Origin: Bombiscardovia coagulans
Lineage (GTDB): Bacteria; Actinomycetota; Actinomycetes; Actinomycetales; Bifidobacteriaceae
Reading direction: 5' to 3'
DNA: 64,000 bases
NCBI RefSeq assembly: GCF_002259585.1
Contig: NZ_MWWS01000004.1
Location: 248,001 to 312,000, forward strand
The position numbers and the translations under genes are program-made. Of the stretch, positions 51,989-61,538 are shown in pieces (positions within the stretch are counted from its first letter, which is position 1; each line of letters begins with the position of its first letter). The notes under the pieces were generated by a model. That model saw nothing but the letters and a program-made list of their open reading frames with translations, searched no databases and was not told the origin of the DNA.

Positions 51989-53365
51989 TCAGTTTTTATG
52001 TTGGGAGAGCTTATGCAGTAAAAGTGCTTCTGCCACAATATTATGTTCCAATCCCTTCAGTGAAATCGATTCATTGGGACTGTGAGCATTGGTCTGCGGA
52101 TCTTCGGGTCCAGTGACCAGAACTTGTGCATCGGGGAAAAGCCTTTTGAGTTCTGGAATAAATGGAATTGAGCCTCCTTCACCTTTATTGACTGGAGACT
52201 GCCCGAAAGCTTCTTCCATAGCTTGCTCAGCATCACGGACAGCAGAAGAACTGGCATCCATAGCCCAGCCCATTCCAGCATCCACAGGTTCCGCATCCAC
52301 TTGAGCACCAAACGGAGCATGACGGCGTAAGAAATTACACAGAGCCTGTGTAGCTTCCTGGGGATCTTGAGTTGGTGCCGTGCGCAAAGAGATGCGGAAG
52401 CGCGTTACATCTGCAATAACGTTAAAGGATCCTTCGACTGGATGGGCATCAAAGCCTATGACACTCGCAGAAGGCTTAGTCCACATACGTTCCGCCAGAG
52501 AACCAGTTCCAGCTAGACGGTAAGAGTCAACAATACCCGCATCTGCTCGCACCTGAGCCTCATCTAGATCTCGTTGCAAACCTCCGACCGGCTTATCAGC
52601 TGTAACACCATCTACAGCAAGATTGCCTTGATCATCATACATAGAGGCGATAAGCATGGCAGCAAGTGTGTTTGCATCAAGAATTGGACCACCAAACTGC
52701 CCAGAGTGAACTGGGTGTTCCAAAACTTTGACAGTGACATCAACATCGATATTACCTCGCAAGGAGGTGGTCAAACTCGGGATATTCCAAGCCCAGTTAC
52801 CAGAATCAGCCACAATGATGACATCACTCGCGAATTCATCTCGGTGAGCTTCGATAAATGGGATGAAACTAGGAGATCCCATTTCCTCTTCGCCTTCGAT
52901 GAAGACTTTAATGTTAACCTTTAGATCATCACCTAAAGCATGCAAAGCACCAGAATGGATAGCAATGCCACCGCCATCATCAGCTGAGCCGCGTCCGTAC
53001 AGACGCCCGTCACGTTCCGTTGCAGTGAAAGGGTCACTGAGCCATTGACCATCATCAGGTGCTGGCTGTACATCATGGTGGGCATAGAGCAACACCGTAG
53101 GAGCAGCTGGGTCTACCAACTTGGAACCGACAACTTCAAAGGCACCTGGACTGCCATCTGGATTGTTGGACTGCACAACTTTAGCGTCAACTCCAACCTT
53201 GATGAGCTCTTCAGCCACAAACTCAGCAGAACGCCTCATATGCTCGCCAGTAATCCCCTCAGCAGAGACAGATCGCAGAGTAACCTTTTGGCTGAGCAGA
53301 TTCACTATGCGCGACCAGTCTTGTTTAACCTTTTCACGAACACTTTCAGCGGTTATTTCTGTCAT
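51989..53365 (-). CDS. M20 family dipeptidase
   Basis: AAGGAGGCAAAT before ATG 53365 fixes the start, giving 458 residues. The metal and catalytic motifs of M20 peptidases are visible: LLYAHHDVQPAP (His ligand, Asp), GRGSADDGGG (bridging Asp), EGEEEMGSPS (Glu base and Glu ligand) and VADSGN. The dimerisation lid domain is in the middle. It fits the cytosolic carnosine-like dipeptidase group that cleaves dipeptides with two metal ions. Divergent from the DUF3043 gene. Confidence 0.93.
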   Translation of the reverse strand: MTEITAESVREKVKQDWSRIVNLLSQKVTLRSVSAEGITGEHMRRSAEFVAEELIKVGVDAKVVQSNNPDGSPGAFEVVGSKLVDPAAPTVLLYAHHDVQPAPDDGQWLSDPFTATERDGRLYGRGSADDGGGIAIHSGALHALGDDLKVNIKVFIEGEEEMGSPSFIPFIEAHRDEFASDVIIVADSGNWAWNIPSLTTSLRGNIDVDVTVKVLEHPVHSGQFGGPILDANTLAAMLIASMYDDQGNLAVDGVTADKPVGGLQRDLDEAQVRADAGIVDSYRLAGTGSLAERMWTKPSASVIGFDAHPVEGSFNVIADVTRFRISLRTAPTQDPQEATQALCNFLRRHAPFGAQVDAEPVDAGMGWAMDASSSAVRDAEQAMEEAFGQSPVNKGEGGSIPFIPELKRLFPDAQVLVTGPEDPQTNAHSPNESISLKGLEHNIVAEALLLHKLSQHKN

Positions 53366-53442
53366 ATTTGCCTCCTTTACTAGATACCTCTTCACAAGGA
53401 TAACCACACACATGCGTCTAGGCGTCACCGTAACCTGTTCGC

Positions 53443-54063
53443 ATGACATGGAAGCTATTTAAGGGCAACAATTCGCTTGAATCGAACGACCCCAGTGCAT
53501 CTTCTGTAGCCAGTGACTCCTCTAGCGACAAGGGAAAAGGTAAACCCACCCCTAAGCGCAAGCAGGCGGAACAAAAGAATCTTCGGCCTCTAGTACCCAA
53601 AGACCGAAAAGCAAGCCGAAAGGCTGCAAAAGAACGAATCAGAGCCAAAGAAGATGAGCAGTATGAGGCTATGCGTACAGGCGATTTAGCACACATGCCT
53701 CAGGCAGAACGCTTACCTTGGCGCATATATATCCGAGATTACGTAGATGCACGCCTTGGCATATCAGAGTTTACTATGCCAGCTATCCTTCTCTTCTTCG
53801 TTATAGCCATAGCTTCCAGCTTCTTTTCGCCTACCATTTACTTCGGTATCACAATTTTAATTTATGTCTACGCTATAGCAGTCATTATTGATTTAGCTTA
53901 CATGTGGCATAAGCTGAAGAAAAAATTGATACATAAATTCGGCGAACGATCAGTGGCTCGTGGTTCCCGATCAGCTAGTTATGCATGCATGAGAGCCTGG
54001 CAGCTACGACGTTGGCGCATCCCCAAGCCCAAGTACGCCAAGCGTGGACATTGGCCTGAATAA
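53443..54063 (+). CDS. DUF3043 membrane protein
   Basis: The 206-residue protein has a Ser/Lys-rich N terminus (KGKGKPTPKRKQAEQKNLRPLVPKDRKASRKAAKER in part, basic), then DARLGISEFTMPAILLFF and a second helix (ITILIYVYAIAVIIDLAY), the two central helices of DUF3043. It is widespread in actinobacteria without known function. It starts near the M20 gene's upstream region, in the other direction, and precedes lpdA by 36 bases. Confidence 0.88.
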   Translation: MTWKLFKGNNSLESNDPSASSVASDSSSDKGKGKPTPKRKQAEQKNLRPLVPKDRKASRKAAKERIRAKEDEQYEAMRTGDLAHMPQAERLPWRIYIRDYVDARLGISEFTMPAILLFFVIAIASSFFSPTIYFGITILIYVYAIAVIIDLAYMWHKLKKKLIHKFGERSVARGSRSASYACMRAWQLRRWRIPKPKYAKRGHWPE

Positions 54064-54099
54064 AATACACTTGCGCTCTTTTCTCCCTATGATAGGAAT

Positions 54100-55590
54100 A
54101 TGAGCACAAAGACAAACACTGAGGTAACTGACTCAAGCAAGAATAACCACACTGCGCCATCGGATAGCTACGATCTTGTAATTATTGGTGCAGGGCCAGG
54201 CGGATACTCTACTGCCCTGCGTTCAGCTCAATTAGGAGCACGTGTGGCTCTGATTGAAGAGGACTCAACAGTAGGTGGCACTTGCTTAAACCGCGGCTGT
54301 ATTCCTACTAAGGCCTTGATGAGTGCAACATCAACAATAACGCTCAGCGCTCATGCTCGCCAGCTAGGCATCCAGTCCACGTTCGATGGCATAGATTTTA
54401 ATAAGCTGACTACTTTCAAACAGTCAAGCGTAGACGCTATGACCACCGGTTTATCTCAGCTCCTCAGCCAACGTCAGGTAACAGTCATTCACGGACGAGC
54501 CTCTATACTGTCTCCCAGAACCGTAGAGGTGACCAACGACAGTAAACAACCGTTTGTCTTGCACGCCAATGATATCGTACTTGCTACTGGTGCTCACTCA
54601 ACGCCTCTACCCGAGCAACCGTTTACTAGTGACATTCTCGACTCTGACCGCGCCCTAGACCTTAAGCAATTCCCAGAACATCCTGTCATCATCGGAGCCG
54701 GGGCGGTTGCGGTAGAATTCGCCTCTATATGGCAGGCTGCTGGCAGTCAAGTACGGCTCCTTATTCGCAAAGATCGTGTCCTCTCGGATTGGGACCGACG
54801 TACTAGCATGGCACTAACGCGTGCATTACAAAAGCAAGGCATTGAAATTATCACCGGTTCACAGTGCGCCCGCATCGAACACGAGCATGAGGGACTGTGC
54901 GTGTCATATAGTTCATCTCAAACTGATAGCAATGGACTTGAGCAACAAGTCACAGCGGATAAGGTATTAGTTGCAATCGGACGCACCCCTAATACTGATG
55001 ATCCATGGTTTGCTCAGGCCGGTATCAACACAGACCCTCATGGTCTAGTTCTTACTGATTCTTTCGGTCACACCAGCTGCAAGCATGTCTGGGCGGTAGG
55101 AGACATCACACCCGGCTACCACTTTGCACATCGTGCCTTTGAGCAAGGAATCGTCGTAGCGGAAAGTATCGCAGGGCTCAACCCCCTTCCTGTTGATGAA
55201 AACAGCATTCCTCAAGTAGTATTTTCCACACCTCAAGCTGCTTGCATAGGACTAGGCAAGGAATCAGCAGAAGCTCGCGATGATCTTCTCGAAATCCAAG
55301 AAACCATCTATCCCATGCTCTCTAATGCACGGATGCGTATGAGCGGATCCACTGGTTCCTTGAGTCTGGTGACAGCATGCAAAACTGAAGACCCTACTAC
55401 ACGCATAGTAGTTGGGGTGCACATAGTGGCACCCGAAGCAGCAGAACTTATTGCTGAGGCTGAGCAAATTGTAGGTAACCAAGTGCCCGTCAGCAAAGCC
55501 GCCAGACTCATTCACCCCCACCCCACGTTCAGTGAGGCTCTCGGTGAAGCCCTCTTAAAAGCAGATGGTCGTCCGCTCCATATGCGCTAA
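54100..55590 (+). CDS. lpdA: Dihydrolipoyl dehydrogenase
   Basis: The 496-residue flavoprotein has the FAD-binding GAGPGGYSTALRSAQLG, the redox-active disulfide motif GGTCLNRGCIPTK, the NAD-binding GAGAVAVEFASIW, and the C-terminal HPHPTFSEAL with catalytic His and Glu. It reoxidises dihydrolipoyl groups. No lipoyl synthase or ligase or dehydrogenase complex gene lies in the window, and bifidobacteria use the phosphoketolase pathway, so the partner protein is unclear. Confidence 0.95.
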   Translation: MSTKTNTEVTDSSKNNHTAPSDSYDLVIIGAGPGGYSTALRSAQLGARVALIEEDSTVGGTCLNRGCIPTKALMSATSTITLSAHARQLGIQSTFDGIDFNKLTTFKQSSVDAMTTGLSQLLSQRQVTVIHGRASILSPRTVEVTNDSKQPFVLHANDIVLATGAHSTPLPEQPFTSDILDSDRALDLKQFPEHPVIIGAGAVAVEFASIWQAAGSQVRLLIRKDRVLSDWDRRTSMALTRALQKQGIEIITGSQCARIEHEHEGLCVSYSSSQTDSNGLEQQVTADKVLVAIGRTPNTDDPWFAQAGINTDPHGLVLTDSFGHTSCKHVWAVGDITPGYHFAHRAFEQGIVVAESIAGLNPLPVDENSIPQVVFSTPQAACIGLGKESAEARDDLLEIQETIYPMLSNARMRMSGSTGSLSLVTACKTEDPTTRIVVGVHIVAPEAAELIAEAEQIVGNQVPVSKAARLIHPHPTFSEALGEALLKADGRPLHMR

Positions 55591-55630
55591 ACTGGTCAAT
55601 TGGATACACACGAATAGGTAAAGGACAGGT

Positions 55631-56362
55631 ATGGCTCAAGATACCAAGAAAGACAAAAAGAAGAAAAAGAACAGCATGATCTCCCAGCTCAAGCAGATCT
55701 TTGCGTTCACTTATGCAGAAGATAAAACGCTACCCTGGTATCTAGCAGCTGCCTTTTTCATTCCTGTTGTGATAGCAATTGCCTGCGGATTCATCTTTAC
55801 ATTCGGTTGGCTTTCATGGATAATGACTGTCGTTTTAGGCATCATGGTAGGCACCCTTTTAGCAATGATGACATTGACCAGAAGGTCTGACAACGTCGGG
55901 TATCGTAAAATGGATGGTCGACCGGGAGCTAGTGCTGCAGTGCTAACTAACATCAGTAAAGCAGGCTTCGACTTCCCCCAAGACCCTATCTGGATTGATC
56001 CAAAAACCAAGGATGCAATATGGCGCGGCACTGGACGTAGCGGTGTCTTCCTTATTGGCGAAGGTGATTATTCGCGCATCATGAAAGCCATGTCTCGGCA
56101 AGAGGAAGAGATCCACAGAGTAACCCGTGGTTCTGCTATTCCCATTTACAAAATAAGTGTCGGTCATGGCGACAAGCAGGTTCCTCTTGAAAAGCTACAA
56201 AAAACAGTAATCCGCAAAAAAGTAAAACTGACAGCCACCGAGCTTGAGCAGCTGAAGGGCCGTCTCAACACTTTGCAGAAACGGCAGAATGCCCTTAACA
56301 TGCCTAAAGGCATGGACCCCACTAAAGTTCACGTCTCACGTAAGGCTTTACGTGGTAAATAA
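55631..56362 (+). CDS. DUF4191 membrane protein
   Basis: This 243-residue protein has a Lys-rich start (KKDKKKKKN), two membrane helices (about 38–80, LAAAFFIPVVIAIACGFIF and WIMTVVLGIMVGTLLAMMTL), and a basic C-terminal domain (GHGDKQVPLEKLQKTVIRKKVKLT). It corresponds to the DUF4191 protein that sits before glnA in mycobacteria (Rv2219). Function unknown. Two hairpins follow the stop before glnA. Confidence 0.88.
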   Translation: MAQDTKKDKKKKKNSMISQLKQIFAFTYAEDKTLPWYLAAAFFIPVVIAIACGFIFTFGWLSWIMTVVLGIMVGTLLAMMTLTRRSDNVGYRKMDGRPGASAAVLTNISKAGFDFPQDPIWIDPKTKDAIWRGTGRSGVFLIGEGDYSRIMKAMSRQEEEIHRVTRGSAIPIYKISVGHGDKQVPLEKLQKTVIRKKVKLTATELEQLKGRLNTLQKRQNALNMPKGMDPTKVHVSRKALRGK

Positions 56363-56373
56363 GCAACTTCAAA

Positions 56374-56404
56374 GGGATTTGAGTGTCATACCAACTCAGA
56401 TCCC
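56374..56404 (+). terminator. First of two hairpins between DUF4191 and glnA
   Basis: Arms 56374–56384 and 56394–56404 (GGGATTTGAGT/ACTCAGATCCC) pair over 11 bp with one G·T wobble and a 9-base loop. Confidence 0.5.
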
Positions 56405-56410
56405 CCACCA

Positions 56411-56452
56411 ACTGGCAGGTTATGTAAAGAAACACTTTCGTAACCTGCCAGT
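56411..56452 (+). terminator. Second hairpin between DUF4191 and glnA
   Basis: Arms 56411–56422 and 56441–56452 (ACTGGCAGGTTA and its exact complement) pair over 12 bp with an 18-base loop containing an inner AAAG/CTTT pair. A T-rich tract follows soon after (56461–56478). Either hairpin may end the upstream transcript or take part in glnA control. Confidence 0.6.
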
Positions 56453-56515
56453 CGCGTATACATATTTTCTTTCTTTTACACTGGGGCTATCAACGGTTAT
56501 GAAAGGAACTGTCTA

Positions 56516-57952
56516 GTGAAAGAACTAAAGACAATGGAAGACTGCCAAGCCCTGATTGACGAGGAAAATGTAGAGTTTGTATCTATTTGTTTTACCGATT
56601 TAATCGGTGTCCTACAACACATCACAGTTCCTGCTAGTGAATTCTTAGATAATGCTTTTACTGATGGCATGGCCTTTGACGGTTCTTCAATAGTTGGCTT
56701 CCAGGCTATTAATGAATCTGACATGAAACTCATTCCAGATCCTGAAACCGCTTATATTGACCCCTTCCGTAAGCATAAGACCCTAGATGTCGTTTTTTCC
56801 ATCGTCGACCCGGTAACCAATGAGCCTTATTCACGAGACCCGCGGCAAGTTGCAGCAAAGGCAGAAGCCTACCTAAAGTCAACTGGAATTGCTGACACGG
56901 CCTCCTTTGCACCTGAAGCTGAATTCTTTATCTTCGACAAAGTACGGTTTGAGAACTCTATGCCTCGCTCCTTTTACGAAGTGGATTCCATCGAGGCTTC
57001 TTGGAACACAGGAGTAGATACTGAAGAGGATGGAAGCCCTAATGTTGGGTTTAAGAACAAAGTCAAAGGTGGTTATTTCCCTGTCCCGCCTGTAGATCAT
57101 TACCAGGATTTGCGTGATGACATGGTGTCCAATCTTCAGCAGGTTGGTCTCACTCTTGAGCGTTCACATCACGAAGTTGGTGGCGCTGGACAGCAGGAAA
57201 TTAACTACCGCTACAACACGCTGACTCATGCAGCTGACGATTTAATGAAGTACAAGTACGTGGTCCACGAAACAGCTGCTCTGAATGGCAAAGCAGCTAC
57301 GTTTATGCCCAAGCCCATAGCGGGAGATAACGGTACAGGTATGCACTGTCATCAGTCCTTGTGGCGATCAGGCTCTCCTCTGTTCTATGACGAGAATGGT
57401 TACGGTGGTCTTTCAGACATTGCACGCTGGTATGTAGGCGGCCTCATTGCCCACTCATCAGCAGTTCTGGCCTTTACCAATCCAACGCTCAATTCCTACA
57501 AGCGTTTGGTGCCCGGATTTGAAGCTCCCGTAAACTTGGTCTACTCAGCCCGAAACAGGTCTGCTGCCATCCGTATTCCTTTAGCAGGTAGTTCGCCAGC
57601 AGCCAAGCGTATTGAGTTCCGTGCTCCAGACCCATCTTGCAACCCCTACTTGGCTTTCTCAGCTCAGCTCATGGCCGGCTTAGACGGTATCCTCAACCAT
57701 ATTGAACCACCAGCTCCCATTGATAAAGACTTGTATGAGCTGCCACCAGAAGAACACGAACACATTAAGCAGGTGCCCGCATCCTTGGAAGAGGCTCTCA
57801 ATGCACTGGAAGAAGATCATGACTTCCTTACCGAAGGCGATGTCTTTACAGAAGATTTGATCGAAACCTGGATTGACATGAAACGTGGAGAAATCCAACA
57901 GGCTCGGTTGGCACCCACGCCATTAGAGTACGAACTGTACTTCCACATTTAA
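56516..57952 (+). CDS. glnA: Glutamine synthetase type I (GSI-beta)
   Basis: Start GTG 56516 follows GAAAGGAACT. The 478-residue enzyme has the family motifs: the Gln/Glu-site [10 protein letters not shown], the ATP site [18 protein letters not shown] and the glutamate-binding [10 protein letters not shown]. The adenylylation-site region [10 protein letters not shown] with its Tyr is present, so regulation by GlnE-type adenylylation is expected. It converts glutamate and ammonia into glutamine. A good terminator follows at 57968. Confidence 0.97.
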   Translation: MKELKTMEDCQALIDEENVEFVSICFTDLIGVLQHITVPASEFLDNAFTDGMAFDGSSIVGFQAINESDMKLIPDPETAYIDPFRKHKTLDVVFSIVDPVTNEPYSRDPRQVAAKAEAYLKSTGIADTASFAPEAEFFIFDKVRFENSMPRSFYEVDSIEASWNTGVDTEEDGSPNVGFKNKVKGGYFPVPPVDHYQDLRDDMVSNLQQVGLTLERSHHEVGGAGQQEINYRYNTLTHAADDLMKYKYVVHETAALNGKAATFMPKPIAGDNGTGMHCHQSLWRSGSPLFYDENGYGGLSDIARWYVGGLIAHSSAVLAFTNPTLNSYKRLVPGFEAPVNLVYSARNRSAAIRIPLAGSSPAAKRIEFRAPDPSCNPYLAFSAQLMAGLDGILNHIEPPAPIDKDLYELPPEEHEHIKQVPASLEEALNALEEDHDFLTEGDVFTEDLIETWIDMKRGEIQQARLAPTPLEYELYFHI

Positions 57953-57967
57953 GTTACTAAACCATGC

Positions 57968-58001
57968 GCGCCCCTGGTTGTAACAACTTGGGGCGCTTTT
58001 T
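57968..58001 (+). terminator. Intrinsic terminator of glnA
   Basis: GCGCCCC (57968–57974) pairs with GGGGCGC (57990–57996), with an inner GTTGT/ACAAC stem, followed by T5. The classic rho-independent form. Confidence 0.9.
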
Positions 58002-58031
58002 ACTGACATTATTCAATTAAGGAGACACAGC

Positions 58032-59315
58032 TTGCGTTGGTTACGGGAATTCATGAGTCTACCGGACTATTTGCGAGCTATGCTGGTAGTTGACCTCGTG
58101 TGCTGCTTCGGTAGCGGGTTAGTTATGCCGATTGAACTCTTGTTTACTACCCATTCATTGGGCGCTAGCATGAGCCAAGCTACGCTGACCGTTACAGTAA
58201 GTTCTATTGCTTCCTTAATTGCCAACCCAATCATCGGATGGTTTTCAGATAAACACTCCCCTTGGGTAGCCATGCACATTGCCTTAGCTTTTAGTGTGAT
58301 CGGCCCCTTTATCTTTGCACTGTCAACTACCTTCCCCATGGCTTTAGCAGCTGCTTTTGTCTCTGGTCTAGGAATGTCTACGATGACTGCATGGGCAAGT
58401 ATCCTCACCTTGATTTCAGATGAGAAACATCACAATACCGTTTACGGCATCAACCAAGCAGAACTCAATCTCGGTATTGGTCTCGGAGCTGCTGTGGGCG
58501 GTCTCATCGCTGCAACCGGATCTGATATGTTCTATAGGGCTGGGTTCGCTGGTCGTGGTATTGGCTTCGCGTTCGTCAGCATAGCTCTACTTATTATTGA
58601 GCATCACTATCACCTGCGTCAACTAACAAAACGTGCCACCCCTCGACCTCATGAGGTACAAGTCCCTCAGACCCAAAATCATCACACCCAGCAAAACCTT
58701 CCAAATCCATCATTTGCCCGCAGAACACTGCTCACTATGGGCATATTAGCCATGGGTACCCTCTTAATGGATATCTTTGGATATTCCCAGTTTGATGCTG
58801 GTCTCGTGACTACTTTAATATCAGACCCTCATATCCCTCGCTGGTCTCTCTCAGTCGTGGACGTAGTCAATACCTTTGCTGTTGTTATTCTTAACGTCAT
58901 TCTGCTGCCACGATTAAAAGACGGTAACCACGTACTTATGCTCCGCAGTGTTCCAGTTTTCTGGGCTGCTGCCTGGTTCCTTATCGATCTGGCTCTTTCC
59001 TTTAGTTCTACTTTTGGAGCCTTATCATTAGCTTCCGTAGCTATTATCATTTTCGGCTTGGGAGAAGTCATGTTGGGCATATCTCAACCTGTCGTCGCTG
59101 CAAAGTTAGCTGGCCCCCACTATAGCGGTCGCATGTTCGGTTTACTGAATACTGCACAATCTATGGGCTACATTTTTGGACCACTCTTCTCTTCCTTCAT
59201 TCTCAACGGACGAGAGATCATTCCACTGCTTTCCATTTGTGCAATTGGTCTTCTCATCATTGCGTTACCGTGGTTATTCTATATTCCTTCTGAATTAACA
59301 AAGCAACAGATTTAA
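58032..59315 (+). CDS. MFS transporter (sugar-efflux-like)
   Basis: TTG 58032 is the start because AAGGAG sits eight bases before it; an ATG at 58053 is a weaker alternative. The 427-residue protein has about 12 membrane segments, an MFS loop motif GWFSDKHSPWVAMH between helices 2 and 3, and a His/Gln-rich central loop. It resembles SetA-like sugar efflux carriers in the first half; the substrate is unknown. The nearby glnA gene is co-directional but terminated in between. Confidence 0.85.
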   Translation: MRWLREFMSLPDYLRAMLVVDLVCCFGSGLVMPIELLFTTHSLGASMSQATLTVTVSSIASLIANPIIGWFSDKHSPWVAMHIALAFSVIGPFIFALSTTFPMALAAAFVSGLGMSTMTAWASILTLISDEKHHNTVYGINQAELNLGIGLGAAVGGLIAATGSDMFYRAGFAGRGIGFAFVSIALLIIEHHYHLRQLTKRATPRPHEVQVPQTQNHHTQQNLPNPSFARRTLLTMGILAMGTLLMDIFGYSQFDAGLVTTLISDPHIPRWSLSVVDVVNTFAVVILNVILLPRLKDGNHVLMLRSVPVFWAAAWFLIDLALSFSSTFGALSLASVAIIIFGLGEVMLGISQPVVAAKLAGPHYSGRMFGLLNTAQSMGYIFGPLFSSFILNGREIIPLLSICAIGLLIIALPWLFYIPSELTKQQI

Positions 59316-59346
59316 GAAGCAAATATCTGCATGGCAATGACAGTGC

Positions 59347-59383
59347 TTGTAGAGAGAGGCAGGTATGCGCCCCCTCTCTACAA
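59347..59383. terminator. Bidirectional terminator, 10-bp stem
   Basis: TTGTAGAGAG (59347–59356) and CTCTCTACAA (59374–59383) are perfect complements with a 17-base loop. It lies between the MFS gene and the converging ABC remnant. Confidence 0.6.
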
Positions 59384-59388
59384 ATCAG

Positions 59389-59733
59389 TTAGGATTGAAG
59401 TTCTAATCTGCCCGAGCGCATTACACACCGTTGATCTGCTTTACTCGCCACACACGCAGAATGAGTAACCACCAGTACACATTTACCTTGGCTATGTGCT
59501 AAATCTTGCAAGATAGACAAGATTGCATCTTCAGAATCTTCATCGAGATTGTCAGTGGGTTCGTCAGCAATAAGTAGATCAAGATCATGTAACAGCGCTC
59601 GAGCAATTCCAACCCTCTGCTGTTCGCCACCTGACATCTTCAATAGTTTACGTTTGGCAGTCCGTTCGTCAATACCGAGTTTGCTCAGTAATCTGAGAGC
59701 ATCACCTTTCTTATTGTTACTTTTACACCGGGA
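59389..59733 (-). pseudogene. Remnant of an ABC-exporter ATPase (C-terminal half)
   Basis: The frame is open from 59733 to 59389 but has no proper start, and a TGA (59734–59736) precedes it. It encodes the second half of a LolD/MacB-type ATPase: RLLSKLGIDERTAKRKLLK, signature MSGGEQQRVGIARALL, Walker B LLIADEPTDNLD and H-loop VVTHSACVA. Walker A and the Q-loop half are missing. The sequence resembles bacteriocin-export (lactococcin 972-like) ATPases. It is a truncated gene, not a working transporter. Confidence 0.75.
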
Positions 59734-60199
59734 TCAGACTGAGGAGCTGAAGTGGGTACTGTATCTTCTGAACCTCTACTTAAGCCTGAAACCTGTGGAC
59801 TCTGGAAAACACTGAGTGTTCCCGTATCTGATGCGCCCTCCTTACGTCTGGAAACAGACATGCGAGTTGACGTAACAGAAATTTGTGTAGGTTTTGCGCT
59901 ACATAACTTACATACACATGTGTTATACCACTTATTACCAGTAAAACTGTAATCATCGCAATTATGTTGACCAGTAACTTTTTCGAGCTTGTCCCGGATG
60001 CACAGAACTATCATTACGTCAACTGTCATTGCGTTGACTATCTTCAAATTTCGCCATGCTACTCGACCGTCATCAATGAACGATGTCTAAGAACTCCGGT
60101 AGCTGTATACAAAAGAACTGCCGTTTGAAACACTACCCAAGAGTCATAAAGCACTATCCATTCATTTTCACATGAGCTTAGATTACCATGGGAAGACCA
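59734..60199 (-). other. Decayed stretch upstream of the ATPase remnant
   Basis: No intact gene is visible in 466 bases. On the minus strand, a hydrophobic segment (LLVNIIAMITVLLVISGI, about 59910–59980) is encoded in one frame, preceded in another by MAKFEDSQRND, with stops between. This looks like a broken membrane protein gene, maybe the exporter's permease or a substrate protein. Confidence 0.45.
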
Positions 60200-61360
60200 T
60201 TAAGCAGCGAGTAGGTCGTGAGCTAGTTTGACAAATTGCTGAGTAAGTGATCCCGAATCCAAATCACCATTCTCTTGCAAAACAGCGGGTCTCCCACCCT
60301 CGCCTATCGTTCGAATTGGTGGCTCCAGAGGCAACTGAGCAAGAAGCGGTACAGAATAACCGAGAGCTTGACTGAGCTGATCAGACACGCGTTGTCCACC
60401 GCCTTGACCAAAAATGCGCAAGCGTTCATCATTATGGTCGTACCATGACATGTTTTCAACAACACCTCGCACTCGTGTAGGCACTTGCAATGCAACCAAC
60501 CCAGACCGTACCGCCACATCCGAAGCTGAAGGTTGCGGGGTAGTAACTATGACCATTTCTGCATTGGGTAAGGCCTGCGCAACTGATATAGCCATATCTC
60601 CTGTCCCAGGAGCTAAATCTAAGATGAGAACATCGGGTTCACCCCACCAAACATCGGACAGAAATTGCTCAAGAGAGCGCTGCAAACGCGGCCCCCTCCA
60701 CAAGATTGCACGTTCCGCACCAGCAAACATACCAATCGATATTAGTTTCACACCCCAAGCAGTAATAGGCATTAACATGCCATTTAAGTTCGTAGGCTGT
60801 GTATGAACTCCAAAAAGTCCTGGCAGAGAAAAACCGTAAATATCAGCATCTATCGCTGCCGTGTCGTAACCGAGAGCCGCGAAAGTTGCTGCTAAGTTAG
60901 CCGCAACCGATGATTTACCTACACCACCTTTACCCGAAGCTACAGCAAAAACCCTGGTTTTGCTGGAAGCTTTTGTAAATGGGTTAGCCCTTCTCTCTGC
61001 CTTAAGCTGATCCACTAAACTGGACAGCTTGTCCTGACTCATAGACGATACCTCTTGCCGAGGTCGGAGAATAGCTTGTTGATATGAGGTCAGCACTTGA
61101 TTGATTCGCTCTGAGATAGTTGCTGTGAGTGGGCAACCCTCTATAGTAAGTTCAACATAAACTGTTACGTCGAAAATTGGTTTGCCAAGATCATTGGCCT
61201 CACCAGAAGCAAACCCCGCCGGCTCAACTTCAATATCCGTAATCATACCGAGATCAGTAACAGAACGACCCAACTCAGGATCGATAACCTTGCTCAAAAG
61301 TGTGAACACATCAGATTTAATGCGCTTAGCAAACGCTTCTCCATCAGATTGTGTAAGCAT
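60200..61360 (-). CDS. Mrp/ApbC-family Fe–S cluster carrier ATPase
   Basis: Starting at ATG 61360 (GAGG upstream) gives 386 residues; ATG 61384 is upstream but without ribosome site. The N-terminal MIP18 (DUF59) domain shows VIDPELGRSVTDLGM; the ParA-like ATPase has SGKGGVGKSSVAANLA, DADIYGFSLPGL and LDLAPGTGD. Proteins of this family bind Fe–S clusters through a C-terminal CxxC. Here the corresponding segment reads ENMSWYDHNDERLRIFGQGGG, without Cys, as in some actinobacterial members. Cluster carriage may therefore use another site. Confidence 0.9.
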   Translation of the reverse strand: MLTQSDGEAFAKRIKSDVFTLLSKVIDPELGRSVTDLGMITDIEVEPAGFASGEANDLGKPIFDVTVYVELTIEGCPLTATISERINQVLTSYQQAILRPRQEVSSMSQDKLSSLVDQLKAERRANPFTKASSKTRVFAVASGKGGVGKSSVAANLAATFAALGYDTAAIDADIYGFSLPGLFGVHTQPTNLNGMLMPITAWGVKLISIGMFAGAERAILWRGPRLQRSLEQFLSDVWWGEPDVLILDLAPGTGDMAISVAQALPNAEMVIVTTPQPSASDVAVRSGLVALQVPTRVRGVVENMSWYDHNDERLRIFGQGGGQRVSDQLSQALGYSVPLLAQLPLEPPIRTIGEGGRPAVLQENGDLDSGSLTQQFVKLAHDLLAA

Positions 61361-61538
61361 AGTTCCATCCTCTTTTGTACGCACTCCGCACCAGTGGTAT
61401 GACTTTGTGAGGCAGGGTAAACCTCAAATACATATGTGTCACCTTATCGTCAACCTATAGAGGCTCGCCAGAACAAGATACCTTGCATTTGCGCAAAGCT
61501 GTAGCTCCCGCTTGCTCAGACTTTTCCAATAGACAACA

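Noticed and set aside
52574-53462. Plus-strand frames opposite the M20 dipeptidase
   Set aside because: Shadow frames of a highly conserved gene; no start signals or family motifs.
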